This document shows positions 35,301-47,400 of a stretch of DNA of 64,000 nt, one piece after another. Source of the DNA: Boesenbergia rotunda (taxonomy: Eukaryota; Streptophyta; Magnoliopsida; Zingiberales; Zingiberaceae); contig JAGFNQ010005198.1 in NCBI GenBank assembly GCA_024364735.1, positions 1,339,899 through 1,403,898 on the forward strand, given 5' to 3'. Numbering within the stretch: position 1 is the stretch's first letter; each line of letters opens with the position of its first letter. The position numbers were made by a program, and so were the translations under genes. The notes below the pieces were generated by a model. It did no database searches, had not been told where the DNA came from, and saw only the letters and a list, made by a program, of their open reading frames with translations.

Positions 35301-38300
35301 CTAATCCCCATTTAGGCGGCCTAGGCACTAGGCGCTGGCCTGGCGCCTAACAAATTTTAGAACCTTAATTTTATCAATGCTAATTGTTTTCCTCTTCCTC
35401 ATTTAATGTAAGCATTTATTATACTTTTACATCGTTTAATTGGAACATTTATTGATCGTATAAGTGCATGTCTATATCATCTTAAATGTGTCTCCTGAAG
35501 TTTTCCCTAAATAGGTGCAATCCGACTTTCTCTCTAATGTTATCATTTCTTATTTTGTCCATCTTCGTGTATCTACATATCAAACTTAACATCCTTTCGT
35601 AAAAATGATCTTAAGTAATTAAAACTCTTAGTTACGGATAACCCATTATCTTCAATCATAATAATTCTCTTATTAAGTCTAATATTACTAAACTTAAATT
35701 TTATATATTCTGTCTTTCCTTTACTAAGCCTAAAATCTTTTATGTTTCCGGCCAAGATTTTAAGTTTAGCATTTATTCCTTCATGTGTCTCATCTACCAA
35801 AATATATCATGGTAACGTGTTATGGATATGTCCAGTGAGTTCATCTATAATTAGCGTAAAAGGATAGGAACTTAGAATTGATTCATGTAATTCTCTCTTT
35901 ATAGGAAATACTTCGGTTAATCACTTCAAGTCTTCGCTCTTGTCATTACATCTTCATACATATCTTTAATTATTTAGATGTACACTAATATTTTTTTCTA
36001 AAATTCCCCACATAATTTTCCTCGGGCCTCTATCATAAGCATTTTCTAGCTCAACAAGTACCATATATAAGTCTTCGTTCCGTTCCCAATACTTTTTAAT
36101 TAATTGCCTATGAAGATATATAGTTTTGATTACTGACCTTCTGGACATAAATCTATTATTTTTTATCGCCGTGGTCTCCTTTTTTAGTCTTTTTTCCATT
36201 ACTCTTTCTTAAAATTTAATGATATGACTCATTAGTTTAATACTCCTACAATTCACACAATTTTATACGTCTCTTTTATTTTTATATAAGGGACTAGAAT
36301 AATAACCCTCGTCAAATTATTTTTTACATTTTCAATATCAGATTAAATAACATCACAAGTCATTCAATAACTTGCTTCCTAGGTACTTCCATACCCCTAT
36401 CAAAATATTATCTAGACTAACTATTTTTTTATTTGGCATCCCATTTAAAGCATGTTCTACTTTTGAAGTTTGAATTCTACGGTAAAAATTTAAATTTGTA
36501 TACTCCTCTCCTCTAGCTTACTTAAATTACCTAAGTTAAGTTGGTCGCCCAAACGTTCACTCTTATTATCTATTCCAACTACTTTTTGTATTTGCATCCT
36601 AATGACAGATAAGTTCATATTGATGCTCCATTGCTTCCTTCTCTTTGATAATAATAGAAGAAAATGAATATTAAAATTCCATAAAAATAGCCAAGTTTAT
36701 CTCAGGAGCTAATACCATGATTGCAGATTGCCCAAGAAGGAAAACTTATACCATTATCGCCAAACAAGGATTTGACATAAGAAAAATGAGAGAATTAGTA
36801 TACAACATCACCATGTAACTTTACCGAAATTGCACATTCAATAGATGTCAAATAAATTCACTCCAATAAACATAGATGTTTATCAATTCCAAATAGCGTA
36901 CCCTTTTGTGAAGGCACTTCCACGTATTGGGCTTGGAGTTCTTGGAGGTTGTTGTGATTCCAGACATGAATCACAAAAATTTCCAAACTTTGCAGGAGTA
37001 ACTATTGGCCCTAAGATATGAATGATCATTAATAAACCAAGACCGATAAAATCACTCTGTCAGTTCTAAGAGAATAATCACCTTTGCATTTTTTACAAGT
37101 AAAGGTACCCTGTGAAGTGACTTGACCTATTGCATTTTGGATTCTAGCTTCCAACATGTCCAAAGGTGAACTGGCGCATGCCTTAACAATATCATGAAGG
37201 CTTTTCCCATTTGGCAAGAAAATAAAATTAGCTGGGTGTTTTTTTGTGCTAAAAGCATGTTGTTCAAATACATATGCTGAAACAACCTGATAAACAAAGA
37301 CAAATAGAAAAGATTAATCTTTCTCAGTTCTATATGCCACCCTATCAGATGACCAAATCAAACTAATAAAATACTCACAATAGAACCATCACAAGAAGCG
37401 CATGAGCACAGTATGCCATTGCCCTTAATCACACCTCTTAGTGCTACATGCTGTAATGAGAATACAGAAAACAGTTTACCCTGTCAAACTTCTAGATGAA
37501 AGAAATATAGGAAAGATATTTGCAAAATGAAGTTTAGGGAAGCCACAATTTACCATGAGAACAAGAGGGAAAAGTACAAGAACATCTAGAAATAAGGCTA
37601 AAACCAATTCCACTTCTGATAAATTTTATCTCTGCCTTTCACTTTTAACAGCTCTATCTCTAACAATTCTAACCCTCCATTAAAATTTATACTCATCTAC
37701 AAATAAATATTGACATGAAATTTTAAAATATGAAAAAGTTTATTAAATTCAATCATCATATCAACAATGACACTTAGGTTTAACATTTTTTAAAATTGAA
37801 TCCAATAGATGTTATTCATTTTTAATTATCACATGAAAAATGACACTTAGAAGGGGAGCCTTGGCGCAATGGTAAAGTTGCAGCCATATAACCGATAAGG
37901 TCACGGGTTCGAGTCCTGAAAACAGCCTCTTACAAAGTAGGGTAAGGCTGCGTACAAAAGACCCTTCCCTAGGACCCCACATGGCGGGAGCTTCATGCAC
38001 CAGGTTGCCTTTTTTTTATGAAAAATGACACTTAGTTTTCGACAATGGAACCCAATTGCAGGGAAGAAAAGCAATGAAAAGTAGATGAAAGCCATAATTG
38101 GATTCAAACTTATTGGTGGAATAAAGCTGTTAGAGGATCAAATGATTTAGGACAGATTTGATAAAGTTGAAAAGTAAATTCAGATTTGTTAAAAGTGATA
38201 AGGTTATGATTTTTTTTTAATTAACCCATATTAATAATGTAGGAAAAATCAGGTATTAAAATGCTCCAAACAATGAAATTTATGCACTGTTATTGCAGGT

Positions 38301-39665
38301 AAATATAGCAGTACATAACCTTCAAACAGACTAATTAGTTAAAATAGCAAATACAAAACTTACCTTACCGCAAGAGGCATTGTAAATCACGGGCAACCCC
38401 TCAAGCAAACCAGTGGAAAGCAATTCCCTTATGTTACTGGGAACCTTTGTTGATGTTATTTTCTTTGACATCTTTAGTTCCATTTTCTTATTAGGTGTCA
38501 ACATTGAAGAACAACTTACAGCATTTGCAACACCTTTGCTATCTTCAGATCCTGAGGAAGAACTGCTTGTGTTAGTGATGCTGGATATCCCCTTAGCAGC
38601 TGACCTTGTAAATCTTCTCATGGGACTCAAAACATGGTTATTGCTATCTTTGTGACTGAAGTGACCATTCATTGTAATATGAGAATCCACAGAGGTCTCT
38701 TTATGCTCGGTACCAGTCACCTTCAAAGACGACCTTGTAAACCTCCTAACAAAAGTCTTCTTTGATGAACCATTGTCTATCCTTATTCCATCTGGACACT
38801 TTCCTACAGGAAAGCCTCCCTCATCCATAATTAATACTGGAATTGACACAATATTTGATTCCTCTGATACACCTTTAATTGGCGACCCTGTAATTTTTAC
38901 TTGGTTCCCTGTTCTGGATGTTTCTGTCTCCAGTTCATCAGCGACATCAACCATAACCAAGTCATCAACGCAACCATTTCCAATGAACTCATTGTCCAAT
39001 ATTTTACCACTGCCATCAACAAGGCTATTATCCGACTCTACCAATGAATCCAGACTTTGATGAGATACTGATGTATTATCTATTCTTCCTCTGGTTTCAA
39101 ACTCTGCTGGAACAATCAAAGAAAAACGCCTAATTCCTTTAGCTTTGTTACTCGAACAAGATCCCAGAGCCAGGATGATGGAGTTCAATGGAGGAGGATG
39201 GACATCGACCACAGATTGCACTTTACCTTCCCTCGTCAAGGGATTTCCTTCCGCACCCGCCTGCTCCATAGGAACAACATTCACCAAGTCTGCAGTCTTA
39301 CATTCAATCGACGCGTTGGCATCCGCTTCAACCGGATCCAAAGACGCAGAAGAATCGACCGCCATCAGAGGATCAGCAGGCGAATGCGAGGAGGCCACAG
39401 GCGTCAGATCCGTGGCGTGCTTCTTCATCCGCTTGCTCTCGCGAGGGGAAACAACGGCGGCGTGGGCGGACCGGGAATTACCAGAGCGGGTACGGCCAAG
39501 GGAGATGGAAATCTGAGCCTGCGCCTTGAGAGCGAAGGCGAACTCCCGCTTGAGTCCCGTCCGGACGCCGGAACGGAGGACGGAGTCCTCGAGATCGGTA
39601 GGGCCGCAACCGTTCTCCACGGAATCAGGCAGAGGAGAGGCGAGGGTTCCACCGGCCAACGTCAT
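26381..39665 (-). CDS. TDBD-PHD-GNAT chromatin protein, IDM1/ROS4-like
   Basis: Seventeen exons read in one consistent phase (minus strand): 39665-38364, 37450-37379, 37286-37082, 37010-36902, 33040-32945, 32829-32748, 32662-32603, 32532-32480, 32404-32238, 30077-29867, 29167-29110, 29019-28963, 28713-28468, 27836-27772, 27694-27638, 27550-27457, 26704-26381. The product is about 1085 residues. Residues 1-410 are low-complexity with a basic PRESKRMKKHA (nuclear signal likely). TDBD 1 spans about 415-510 (ELLSTGLLEGLPV; GILCSCASC; NFIFLPNGKSLHDIV) and TDBD 2 about 596-680 (GTEVGYYVRGK; SPSQFEAHAG). PHD 1 spans 694-733 (CSIC..C..C..H..C..WHCRYC). A second PHD-type module spans about 782-837 (CSLCRCHDF; TVIICDQCEREYHVGC; WFCCTDC). 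A GNAT domain spans about 930-1060, with the acetyl-CoA loop REHQGQGYF near 973-981. In Arabidopsis, relatives (IDM1/ROS4, AT3G14980) acetylate histone H3 and limit silencing. Others in the family are uncharacterised, so orthology to IDM1 is not claimed. The first ATG follows a GC-rich leader. Confidence 0.9.
30078..32237 (-). other. Intron 9 of the TDBD-PHD gene (2.16 kb)
   Basis: It splits PHD 1 between its His and the next Cys. It is AT-rich with a CTCTCTCACACACACA microsatellite near 31030. The phrase ACAATCCTATTCCCAAAC occurs twice (near 31852 and 31914), hinting at a small unrecognised insertion. No coding similarity was seen. Confidence 0.6.
33215..33835. repeat. Degenerate repeated block in intron 4
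   Basis: TCTATTGTGACATACTA occurs four times with small changes, near 33217, 33368, 33591 and 33817. Phrases CACCCAACAAGGTATTTT and GGGAATTAACCCCAAG (also GGAATTGACCCCAAG) recur between them. The latter looks slightly like a tRNA B box. The family is not recognised. Confidence 0.6.
34365..36640 (-). mobile_element. RTE-type LINE fragment in intron 4
   Basis: The minus strand encodes pieces of LINE reverse transcriptase: VNYRSIKLMSH-like, ERVMEKRLKKET, then a region aligned to the usual FGFMPGRST (here RFMSRRSVIKTIYL), and VELENAYDRGPRKIMW aligned with DLEKAYDRVPR. A further piece near 35573-35800 matches the LSKGKTEYIKF stretch. The 3' end near 34365-34420 has the plant RTE/Au-type tail phrase CACTAGGTGGGATAGG and a (TTG)n-like end. 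Stops and frameshifts abound, and the usual catalytic motif is not preserved. It lies in the same orientation as the host gene. The 5' limit is approximate. Confidence 0.75.
34750..35367. mobile_element. hAT-like nonautonomous element inside the LINE
   Basis: About 618 bp. Ends GTTCTAAAAATCGG and, inverted, GTTCTAAAATTTG are near-inverted repeats. They are followed inwards by GC-rich GCCTAGGCGCTAGGCG on the left and CCTAGGCACTAGGCGC on the right. Both flanks read ATTTTATC (34742-34749 and 35368-35375), the 8-bp target duplication typical of hAT elements. There is no open frame. Confidence 0.7.
37851..38017 (+). mobile_element. Au-type SINE in intron 1
   Basis: The 167-bp unit starts AAGGGGAGCCTTGGCGCAAT, has an A box in TGGCGCAATGG and a B box in GGGTTCGAGTCC, and contains TAAGGCTGCGTACAA and GCGGGAGCTTCATGCACC. 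These are all hallmarks of plant Au SINEs. It ends in a T run. An 18-bp perfect target duplication ATGAAAAATGACACTTAG flanks it (37833-37850 and 38018-38035). It is antisense to the gene. Some segments of the full Au consensus appear shortened. Confidence 0.93.
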
Positions 39666-40341
39666 CGGAGGCAGAGGAGCAGGAGGCGAACCGCGGGGAT
39701 AATTAGGGCTCGGAAAGGCAGAAATCGTCGCTTCTCAGGGAATTTGAGGAGGCAGGGGATTAAGTTGGGGGAAGGGGGAAGGCAAGGGCTGGGGAGAAAA
39801 AATTGGTAATAGAAACCGAAACCGATTGGTTTGAAATCAGGGCTTGATGTCCGGATCGACGTTGTACGCTGTCATCAAATTGCTCCCATATTTGACGCAG
39901 TCATGGATGTGGTTCGGGCCGTTGGAGAAGACAACTCGCCCTCATGTCCGGGTCGAATTGGCAAGCCGGTTCCTTTTTGTCGTTCTGGATTTCCTAATAT
40001 ATCGATGACGGAATATTTACTGGTGGGCGTTGGGTTAGTTGCTCGATTTGAGGGCTACAATTACATGAGATTAGATTTTAATCGATATGCTATGGATTAT
40101 ACATCATAATTTGATACCCTAAAACCCTGAGTCTCTAATTGGTAGTTGCAATCGATCCTTGCCCAAACGATTTGGAGACAGCGATGGGACCCTTCCCTAT
40201 GATCAACTGACAATTCCCTGTGATCACAACGATGATGGAGAAAGTTCTCCGACGGAGCACCATTCACAAGATGACCTACAAAATGTCCATAGGCTAATGA
40301 GAGGAATCGCATCGCACAGGTGAACTAAGGATATCTACCGT
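39666..40341. other. Upstream region of the TDBD-PHD gene
   Basis: This stretch contains the presumed 5' UTR and promoter on the minus strand. The first 150 bp are GC-rich. CAAACCAATCGG at about 39820-39831 (minus strand) is a CCAAT-box-like word. No clear TATA box was identified. Open frames at 39831-40109 and 40097-40312 have no recognisable similarity. Confidence 0.4.
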
Positions 40342-41474
40342 TGTTGGAGCTCCCGAAAGCTCTTTCGTTACCATATCTGCACTGCATTCAAGTAAAAAAA
40401 TCTTATATATCGCTCCTTTTGGATACAAGTGAATGGAAAGGGAAATAAAGAGGTTTCATTATGAATGGGACTTTAGTCCCACATTGAAAGTTTTAAGTGA
40501 ATGGAAAAGAAAGTGGAGAATAAAAACTCCATTGTAAATGGGACTTTTATCCCACATTGAGAGTTTCAAGGCATATTGATTGGTTTATATTGTTTCACAA
40601 GCATGTTTGTTGTGAACAAATATATGGGGATGAGCTCTCTTTTATGCGTGGGTGTGCAGGGGAGGTGTAAAAATCCAGGGGTTAAATTTGTACTGAACCA
40701 AGTAAATTTGTGTGAGCCTGCGTCGAATGCCTGAGCGGTCGAGACAAAATTTGTCTAAGCAAATAAATCAATGTTTTGCCACTTGCGAAATTTTTTGCTC
40801 AAATGTAACGGATGCATTAACTGTTGATTAATAATTCGGTCATTAATTGTTGTAGGGTCTAAGTCTTATATAAAAAGGTTGTGACTAAGAGCAAAAGAGA
40901 TAGGAAGAGCAGCAATTATCTTCCACCTTGTTCCCAACTCTCCGTGTGCTCCCACTCGGTGGATTCCCCCTGATAGCATTCGGGTACTTCTTCAGTTCAC
41001 CACGAGCAACCAGTGCTTCGTTATGCCCGTGGTCTCGCTGTTGTATCCTGAGGAACAGACGTCCATCAGAACCTCGAAGCACATTCGGAGGAGGACAAAT
41101 CTGTTTCAAGGAAACTACATTACGCAAGCCTCAGCAACTCTTCCTCTTCGGTTCAGGAAAACCGGCTCGGGAATTCCAGCTTAGGAGATTCGGCTCGGGA
41201 ATTCTAGCTCGGGAGATTCGGCTCAGGAATTCCAGTTCAGGAGATTCTGTTCGGGAAATTCGGCTCTGGAATTCTAGCTCGGGAATTCCAGCTCGGGAGA
41301 TTCGGGTCGGGAATTCCAGCTCAGGAGATTCGGGCCAGAAATTTCAGCTCAAGAATTCCAGCTCGGGAGACTGCTTCTGCATACAAGGCAGATCAGGTTG
41401 CTCAACAGCTAAGTTGAAATCTTTGTAATTTCAATTTATTTTTTGAACTCTCCGAAAGAGTATATCCTCCAACA
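40342..41474 (+). repeat. Copia-2 5' LTR
   Basis: The LTR starts TGTTGGAG and ends CTCCAACA, an 8-bp inverted match; length 1133 bp. A TATA-like CTTATATAAAAAGG lies at 40865-40878. About 75 bp around GGGACTTTAGTCCCACATTG is tandemly duplicated (about 40424-40570); the right-hand copy at 63370 has it once. The sequence after the LTR does not resemble the tRNA-Met primer site used by the other elements. Confidence 0.75.
41155..41375 (+). repeat. Minisatellite AGATTCGGCTCGGGAATTCC in copia-2 LTR
   Basis: About eight units of 24-29 bp with GAATTCCAGCTCGGGAGATT and variants, near the LTR 3' end. GAATTC palindromes recur in it. The corresponding part of the right-hand LTR is beyond the window. Confidence 0.8.
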
Positions 41475-41583
41475 ATCTTGAAACAGATTCCGTTTCTGTT
41501 GAGATGGTCATGAAAAGTGTTGAGGTGAAACAGACTCATCACCAGGCCCCCTCCGCCCCGATTGGGAATGTCCTAATAACCAT

Positions 41584-42274
41584 AGGGAAAAACTAGAGAA
41601 ATTCACTGGGTTGAACTTCAAGAGGTGGCAGCAGAAGATGCTCTTCTACCTAACCACGCTCAATCTAACACGGTTCTTGATCGAAGATCCTCCCAAGCAT
41701 GCTGAGGTTGCTGAGGTGGAGGTTTGGACTCATTCTGAGTACCTATGTCGAAACTACATCTTCAAATGTCTGGGCGACTCACTGTATGTTGTGTGCAACA
41801 CAAAGAGAACGGCTAAGGAGCCGTGGGAATCCTTGGACAAGAAATATAAGTCGAAGGATCCAAGGGCCAAGAAATTCATTGTGGGTTGATTCTTGGACTA
41901 CAAGATGGTTGACTCCAAGACAGTGATCAGTCAAGTCCAGGAGTTTCAAGTGATCCTACATGAGATTCATTCAGATGGTATGGTTCTGAGTGAAACCTTC
42001 CAAGTAACAGCCATCATTGAGAAGCTGCCTCCCGGCTGGAAGGATTTCAATAACTACCTGAAGCACAAAAATAAGGAGATGAACGTGGAGGAATTCATTG
42101 TTAGACTTCGCATCGAAGAAGACAACAAGGGTTCAGAGAGAAATGTGTTCTCTCAAGCTACTGTAAAAGCCAACGTGGTCAAGTACAAACAAAGCTCGAA
42201 ACGGAAGAATTCCAAATCTTCCAAGATGAGACCCAGAGGAGGCATAACCAAGAAGTTCTCTAGGAAGTGCTACA
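41584..42274 (+). pseudogene. Copia-2 gag, broken in the zinc knuckle
   Basis: UBN2-type gag shown by EKLEKFTGLNFKRWQQKM, then a C-terminal LPPGWKDFNNYLKHKNKEM typical of copia Gag. A TGA at 41887-41889 lies in frame between FIVG and FLDYKM; the family commonly has Arg there, so CGA to TGA is likely. The frame reaches KCY at 42264-42272 and is then cut by copia-3. The missing part of the knuckle (NCG..H..C) resumes at 57531, in frame. Confidence 0.88.
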
Positions 42275-44387
42275 TGTTGGGTCCGGGTGCATGTTGACAT
42301 GGATGCGGGTTCATAATTTCAAAATTAATCACGTGCAGCGGAAGGTTTAGCATAAATAATTTCTCTAAATCATTTAACCACACATCTAAGCATGCAATTT
42401 TATCTTGTGTAGACATGATCATATATTTGAAATTTTGCAGAAACATAAACTAATTTACGTATTACCTCGTGTAACTCGAAGGAAGGGACGAGATCCAACC
42501 GTAAGCGTCCCTTGGAAGCTCCGCCTCTATTCGCGTCTACGCCGAGTATCTTCGAGATGACTTCGCAAAGCCACGAGTTTCTTATTCTCGAGAACTACTA
42601 GATTCTCCGAGAACGCGACAAGAAAAACCAAGAGAGAAGTCGGAAACTAATCATTAAAGGATGGCCGGCTGGTGCTCCTTCTTGGGGCTGGTTGGCGCAC
42701 GGCAAGAAGAGGAGAAGAGAAGGAGAGAAAGAGAGGGAGAGAGCCTATGCCTTCATCTCTATGATTATCACCCAAGCCTTGCCTTGGGTCCTTTATATAG
42801 TGGTCTCTCAACTATCAAGTCTCTCAAATATGGAATAACTTATTCCATCATGCCACTTTTGATTTTATATCATGGTTAAAATCATATTTTAATTCATGAT
42901 AAAAAATCGATCAAGTCTCTTCTCCCTTATGGAATAAATTTCCTTATCATGGTAAATCAATCCATGATTGATTTTATAAAATAAACCAATCCATGGTTCA
43001 TTTTAACTTCCATGAAAAATAAACCAAACCTTGGTTTATTATATAAAAAATTTATATCATCCATAATTTTATAAAGCAAACCACACTTGGTTTATTTTAT
43101 AAATTGAACCAAAAACTTGGTTCTCTCCCTTTGTTGTGGTCGGCCAAGCAAAGAGGATGGAGGCCCTCTTTGGCCGGCCCATCCAAGCCACGCCCCAATG
43201 AATTAAACTTATTTAATTCATCTATTAAGTCTTCAAAAGACTTAGCCATTTTACGCTTCCGATGCGTCTCTGAAAAATTCAGATTTGACTTATCGTTTAG
43301 CTCAACCAAACTTAATCTCTCTTGATTGGAAAAATCTAATTTTTAACTCATTTTAAATCCCTCGGATTACTCGTAGTGCGTGTGACTAAATAGGCTTTCG
43401 ATTTATGTTGGCCGTCTATAATTAATCAATTATAGAATGATCATGAGTGACACCTAGTAGTACATCATGATCCCTAATTAATCGAAAGATCAACGGTTGA
43501 CCTCAGAAATAATTCTGAAACCCTTCAGCAGCTATAATGAATCGTGCCCATTCCCTTCACCATCTTATACCCACTTGGTTCAAGACATGGTCTATGTGTG
43601 TCAGCCCCCACTAGGCTGACTACGTCACTCCTAGCCCAAGTAACGTTTTCTCGTCTTACGGATTCTAATTACTCTCATATATTTAAGAGATTCATACTCT
43701 GAACATGTCATTCTCTGGCCAGAGGCTTCGAGTAACAATCCGACGATAGGCCTCGGGTATACATCTCCTCGCAAGGAGTGGTGAATTCTTTGTAGGCTGT
43801 TCAAACATCTTCGGACACTTTGGCTTATACCCAATCATCCTGGGTCCACACCTCCTTGGAGATGCTTGCTTAAGATGTCGAAGTATAAGTCTCCATGACC
43901 AAGATAACTTGAACACCGCAAGTCAAAGGAACATCGCACTTAAGCTGCAGTAAGAACTTCACTGACATATCTATATATAGACTACCATATGAAGTTTTAC
44001 AGCCAGTCACTCCAATGAACTACTTCCCTTAACTAGCATTCATGTTTATCTCCGGACATCCCAATGTCACCAGCCAGTGAGAATCAACTGATTAGAGAAT
44101 AACTCATGCTAGTCTCAACAGAATTGATAGTGTCCGTATCTATCAATTCATCGACTAGGGACAATTTCAATACTTCACAATTGCACATGTAGAGATAATC
44201 ACCAGTTGTGAATTCATCACAAATTCTCTCATACTGTGAATTGTATTGCGGACATTCAGTAAATGAGTTTAAGATCTCAATCAAATATGCAAACATGTAT
44301 ACTCAAATAGTGAATATTCATTTATTAAAATAAATGATTACAATCATAAGGCGATTGCCTTAGGACACTTCTCTCATATCACTAACA
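42275..44387 (-). repeat. Copia-3 3' LTR
   Basis: A 2113-bp LTR with ends TGTTGGGTCC and CACTAACA. Minus-strand AAGTGGGAGTT at about 44388-44398 next to it is the polypurine tract. Related to 44486-46702 and to both ends of 56380-57526. Confidence 0.88.
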
Positions 44388-44401
44388 AACTCCCACTTGG
44401 C

Positions 44402-47400
44402 CTAATGCCAATTGCTACGGTACCCAATACCACAGGCTCTAACATGACCCTCAAACTTACTTTGAGGCAAGGTCTTAGTTAAAGGTGTTGGGACCGGGTG
44501 CATGTTGACATGGATACGGGTTCGTAATTTTAAAATTTAATTACGTGCAGCGGAAGGTTTAGCATAAATAATTTCTTAAATTATTTTAACCACGTATCTA
44601 GCATGCAACCTTATGTTGTGGAGACATGATCATATATTTAAAATTTTGCAGAAAGTAAACTAATTTACTTAATACCTCGCGTAACTCGTAAAAAGGGACG
44701 AGATCCAACCGGAGCGTCCCTTGGAAGCTCCGCCTCTATTTGCGTCCACGCCGAGTTTTCTTCGGGATGACTTCGCAAAGCCACGAGTTTCGTGCCGACA
44801 AGAACTACTAGATTCTCCAAAGGCACGACAACAATACCAAGAGAGAGATGGAAAGACTAACCACCAAACGAAGAGCGGAATCAAGATTCCGGGAGGAAGG
44901 AAGGAGTAACGCCCGCTTCTTCTTCTTCTTCGGCAGCTTCTTGGTGGAGGAAGCTCACGGCAACCAAAGGGAGGCCCTCTAGGGCCGGCGCCACTAGAGG
45001 AGGGAGAGGGAGAGAAGGAGAGGGAGAGAGGCTAGGCAAGAATCCTTAATCTCTTAGATTAATTTCCAAGCCTTGCCTTGGTACCTTTATATAGTAGCCT
45101 CTTAATCGCCAAGCCTCCTCTTAACGGAATAAATTTTTCATAAGAAATTTATCTTATAAATTTTTTCCATGAATTATTCCGTTATGCCAAGTTTTTATTA
45201 TAACTTAATTTATAATAAAAACAACCATGTCTCCCCCTTTATTATGGAAAGAAATTTCTTTATATAAATTTCTTTATCATGGTAAATCAATCCATTATTG
45301 ATTTTATAAAATAAAATAAACCAATCCAAGGTTTATTTTAATTTCCATGAAAAATAATTCTCTTTATATAAATTTCTTTATACAAATTTCTTTATCCATA
45401 ATTTTATAAGACAAACCACGCGCGGTTTATTTTATAAATTTGAACCAAACAATTTGGTTCTCCCCTTTTGATGTGGCCGGCCAAACAAAGAGGGTGGGGA
45501 CCCTCTTTGGCCGGCCAAACCCAAGCCGAAACCATACGAATTAAACTCATTTAATTCGTCCAATAAGTCTTCAAAAGACTTAGCCATTTTATGCTTCCGA
45601 TGCGTCTCTGAAAATTTAGATTCGACTTATCTCTCTTGATCGGAAAATTCAATTTTCAACTCGTTTTAAATCTCTCGGATTACTCGTTGTCCGTGTGACT
45701 AAATAGGCTTTCGATTTATGTTGGCCATCTATAATTAACCAATTATAGAACGATCATGAGTGGCACCTAGTAGTACATCATGATCCCCAATTAATCGAAA
45801 GATCAACGGTTGACCTCAGAAATAATTCTGAAACCCTTCAGCAGCTCAAATGAATCGTGCCTCATTCCCTTCACCATCTTATACCCGCTTGGTTCAGGAC
45901 ACGGTCTATGTGTGTCAGTCCCCACTAGGCTGACTACGTCACACCTAGCCCAAGTAGTGTCTTTCTCGTCTAACGGATTCTAATTACTCTCATGTTTCTA
46001 AGAGATTCATACTCGGAACATGTGATGCTCTGGCCAGAGGCTTCGAGTAACAATCCGACGATAGGCCTTGGGTATACATCTCCTCGCAAGGAGTGGTGAA
46101 TCCTTTGTAGGCTGTTCAAACATCTTCGGGCACTTCGGCTTATACCCAATCATCCTGGGTCCACACCTCCTTGGAGATGCTTGCTTAAGATGTCAAAGTA
46201 TAAGTCTTTATGACCAAGATGACTTGAACACCGCAAGTCAAAGGAACATTGCACTTTAGCTGCAGTAAGAACTTCATTGACATATCTATATGTAGATTAC
46301 CATATGAAGTTTTACAGCCAGTCACTCCAATGAACTAGTTCCCTTAACTAGCATTCATGTTTATCTCCGGACATCCCAATGTCACCAGCCAGTGAGAATC
46401 AGCTGATTAGAGAATAACCCATGCTAGTCTCAACAGAATTGATAGTGTCCGTATCTATCAATTCATCGACTAGGGACAATTTCAATACTTCACAATTGCA
46501 CATGTAGAGATAATCACCAGTTGTGAATTCATCACAAATTCTCTCATACTGTGAATTGTATTGCGGACATTTAGTAAATGAGTTTAAGATCTCAATCAAA
46601 TACACAGACATGTATACTCAAATAGTGAATATTCATTTATTAAAATAAATGATTACAATCATAAGGCGATTGCCTTAGGACACTTCTCTCATATTACTAA
46701 CAAAAGGATCCGCTAAATTCCTTTCAGTGGGAATTTTCTCAATTTGTATGTCATTCTTACTTATAATCTCTCTGATCAGATGATAGCGGCGAAGCACATA
46801 TTTGGATCGCTGATGAGACCTTGGTTCCTTTGCTTGTGCAATAGTTCCATTGTTGTCGTAGTAAACCGGTATTGCTTCATCAATGGTTGGAACTATACCA
46901 AGTTCTGAGACAAACTTTTTGATCCAGACTGCTTCCTTTGCTGCTTCCGAAGCTGCAATATATTCCGCTTCCGTCGTAGAATCCACTACGGTGTCTTGCT
47001 TGGAACTCTTCCAACTTATTGCACCTCCATTCAAAATAAATACGTATCCGGACTGAGATTTGGAGTCATCCTTATCTGTCTGGAAACTGGCATCTGTATA
47101 CCCACGTATTACCATATCACCTTCTCCATATATTAGGAATACATCCTTAGTATTTCTTAAGTACTTGAGGATTGTCTTGACAGCCACCCAATAATCCATT
47201 CCTGGATCAGACTGTATCTGCTTGTGACGCTCAGAGCATACGATACATCGGGCATAGTACATAACATAGCATATATGATAGATCCTATCGCGGATGCATA
47301 AGGAATCTTATTCATGCAAATCCTCTCGTCTTCTGTGCGCGGACACATAGACTTCGAAAGGTTGATCCCATGTCTAATGGGAATGTAACCTTTCTTGGAT

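Larger units (their letters stand above)
33041..36901 (-). other. Intron 4 of the TDBD-PHD gene (3.9 kb), transposon-rich
   Basis: This intron lies between two exons that are in phase, with donor GTACGC and acceptor TGCACAG. It is the longest in the gene and holds a repeated block (33215-33830), an RTE-type LINE fragment (34365-36640) and a hAT-like element inside that LINE (34750-35367). Confidence 0.75.

Noticed and set aside
39198..39809. Long open frames on the plus strand over exon 1
   Set aside because: They are antisense shadows of the GC-rich first exon of the TDBD-PHD gene, with Arg-rich composition and no domain.
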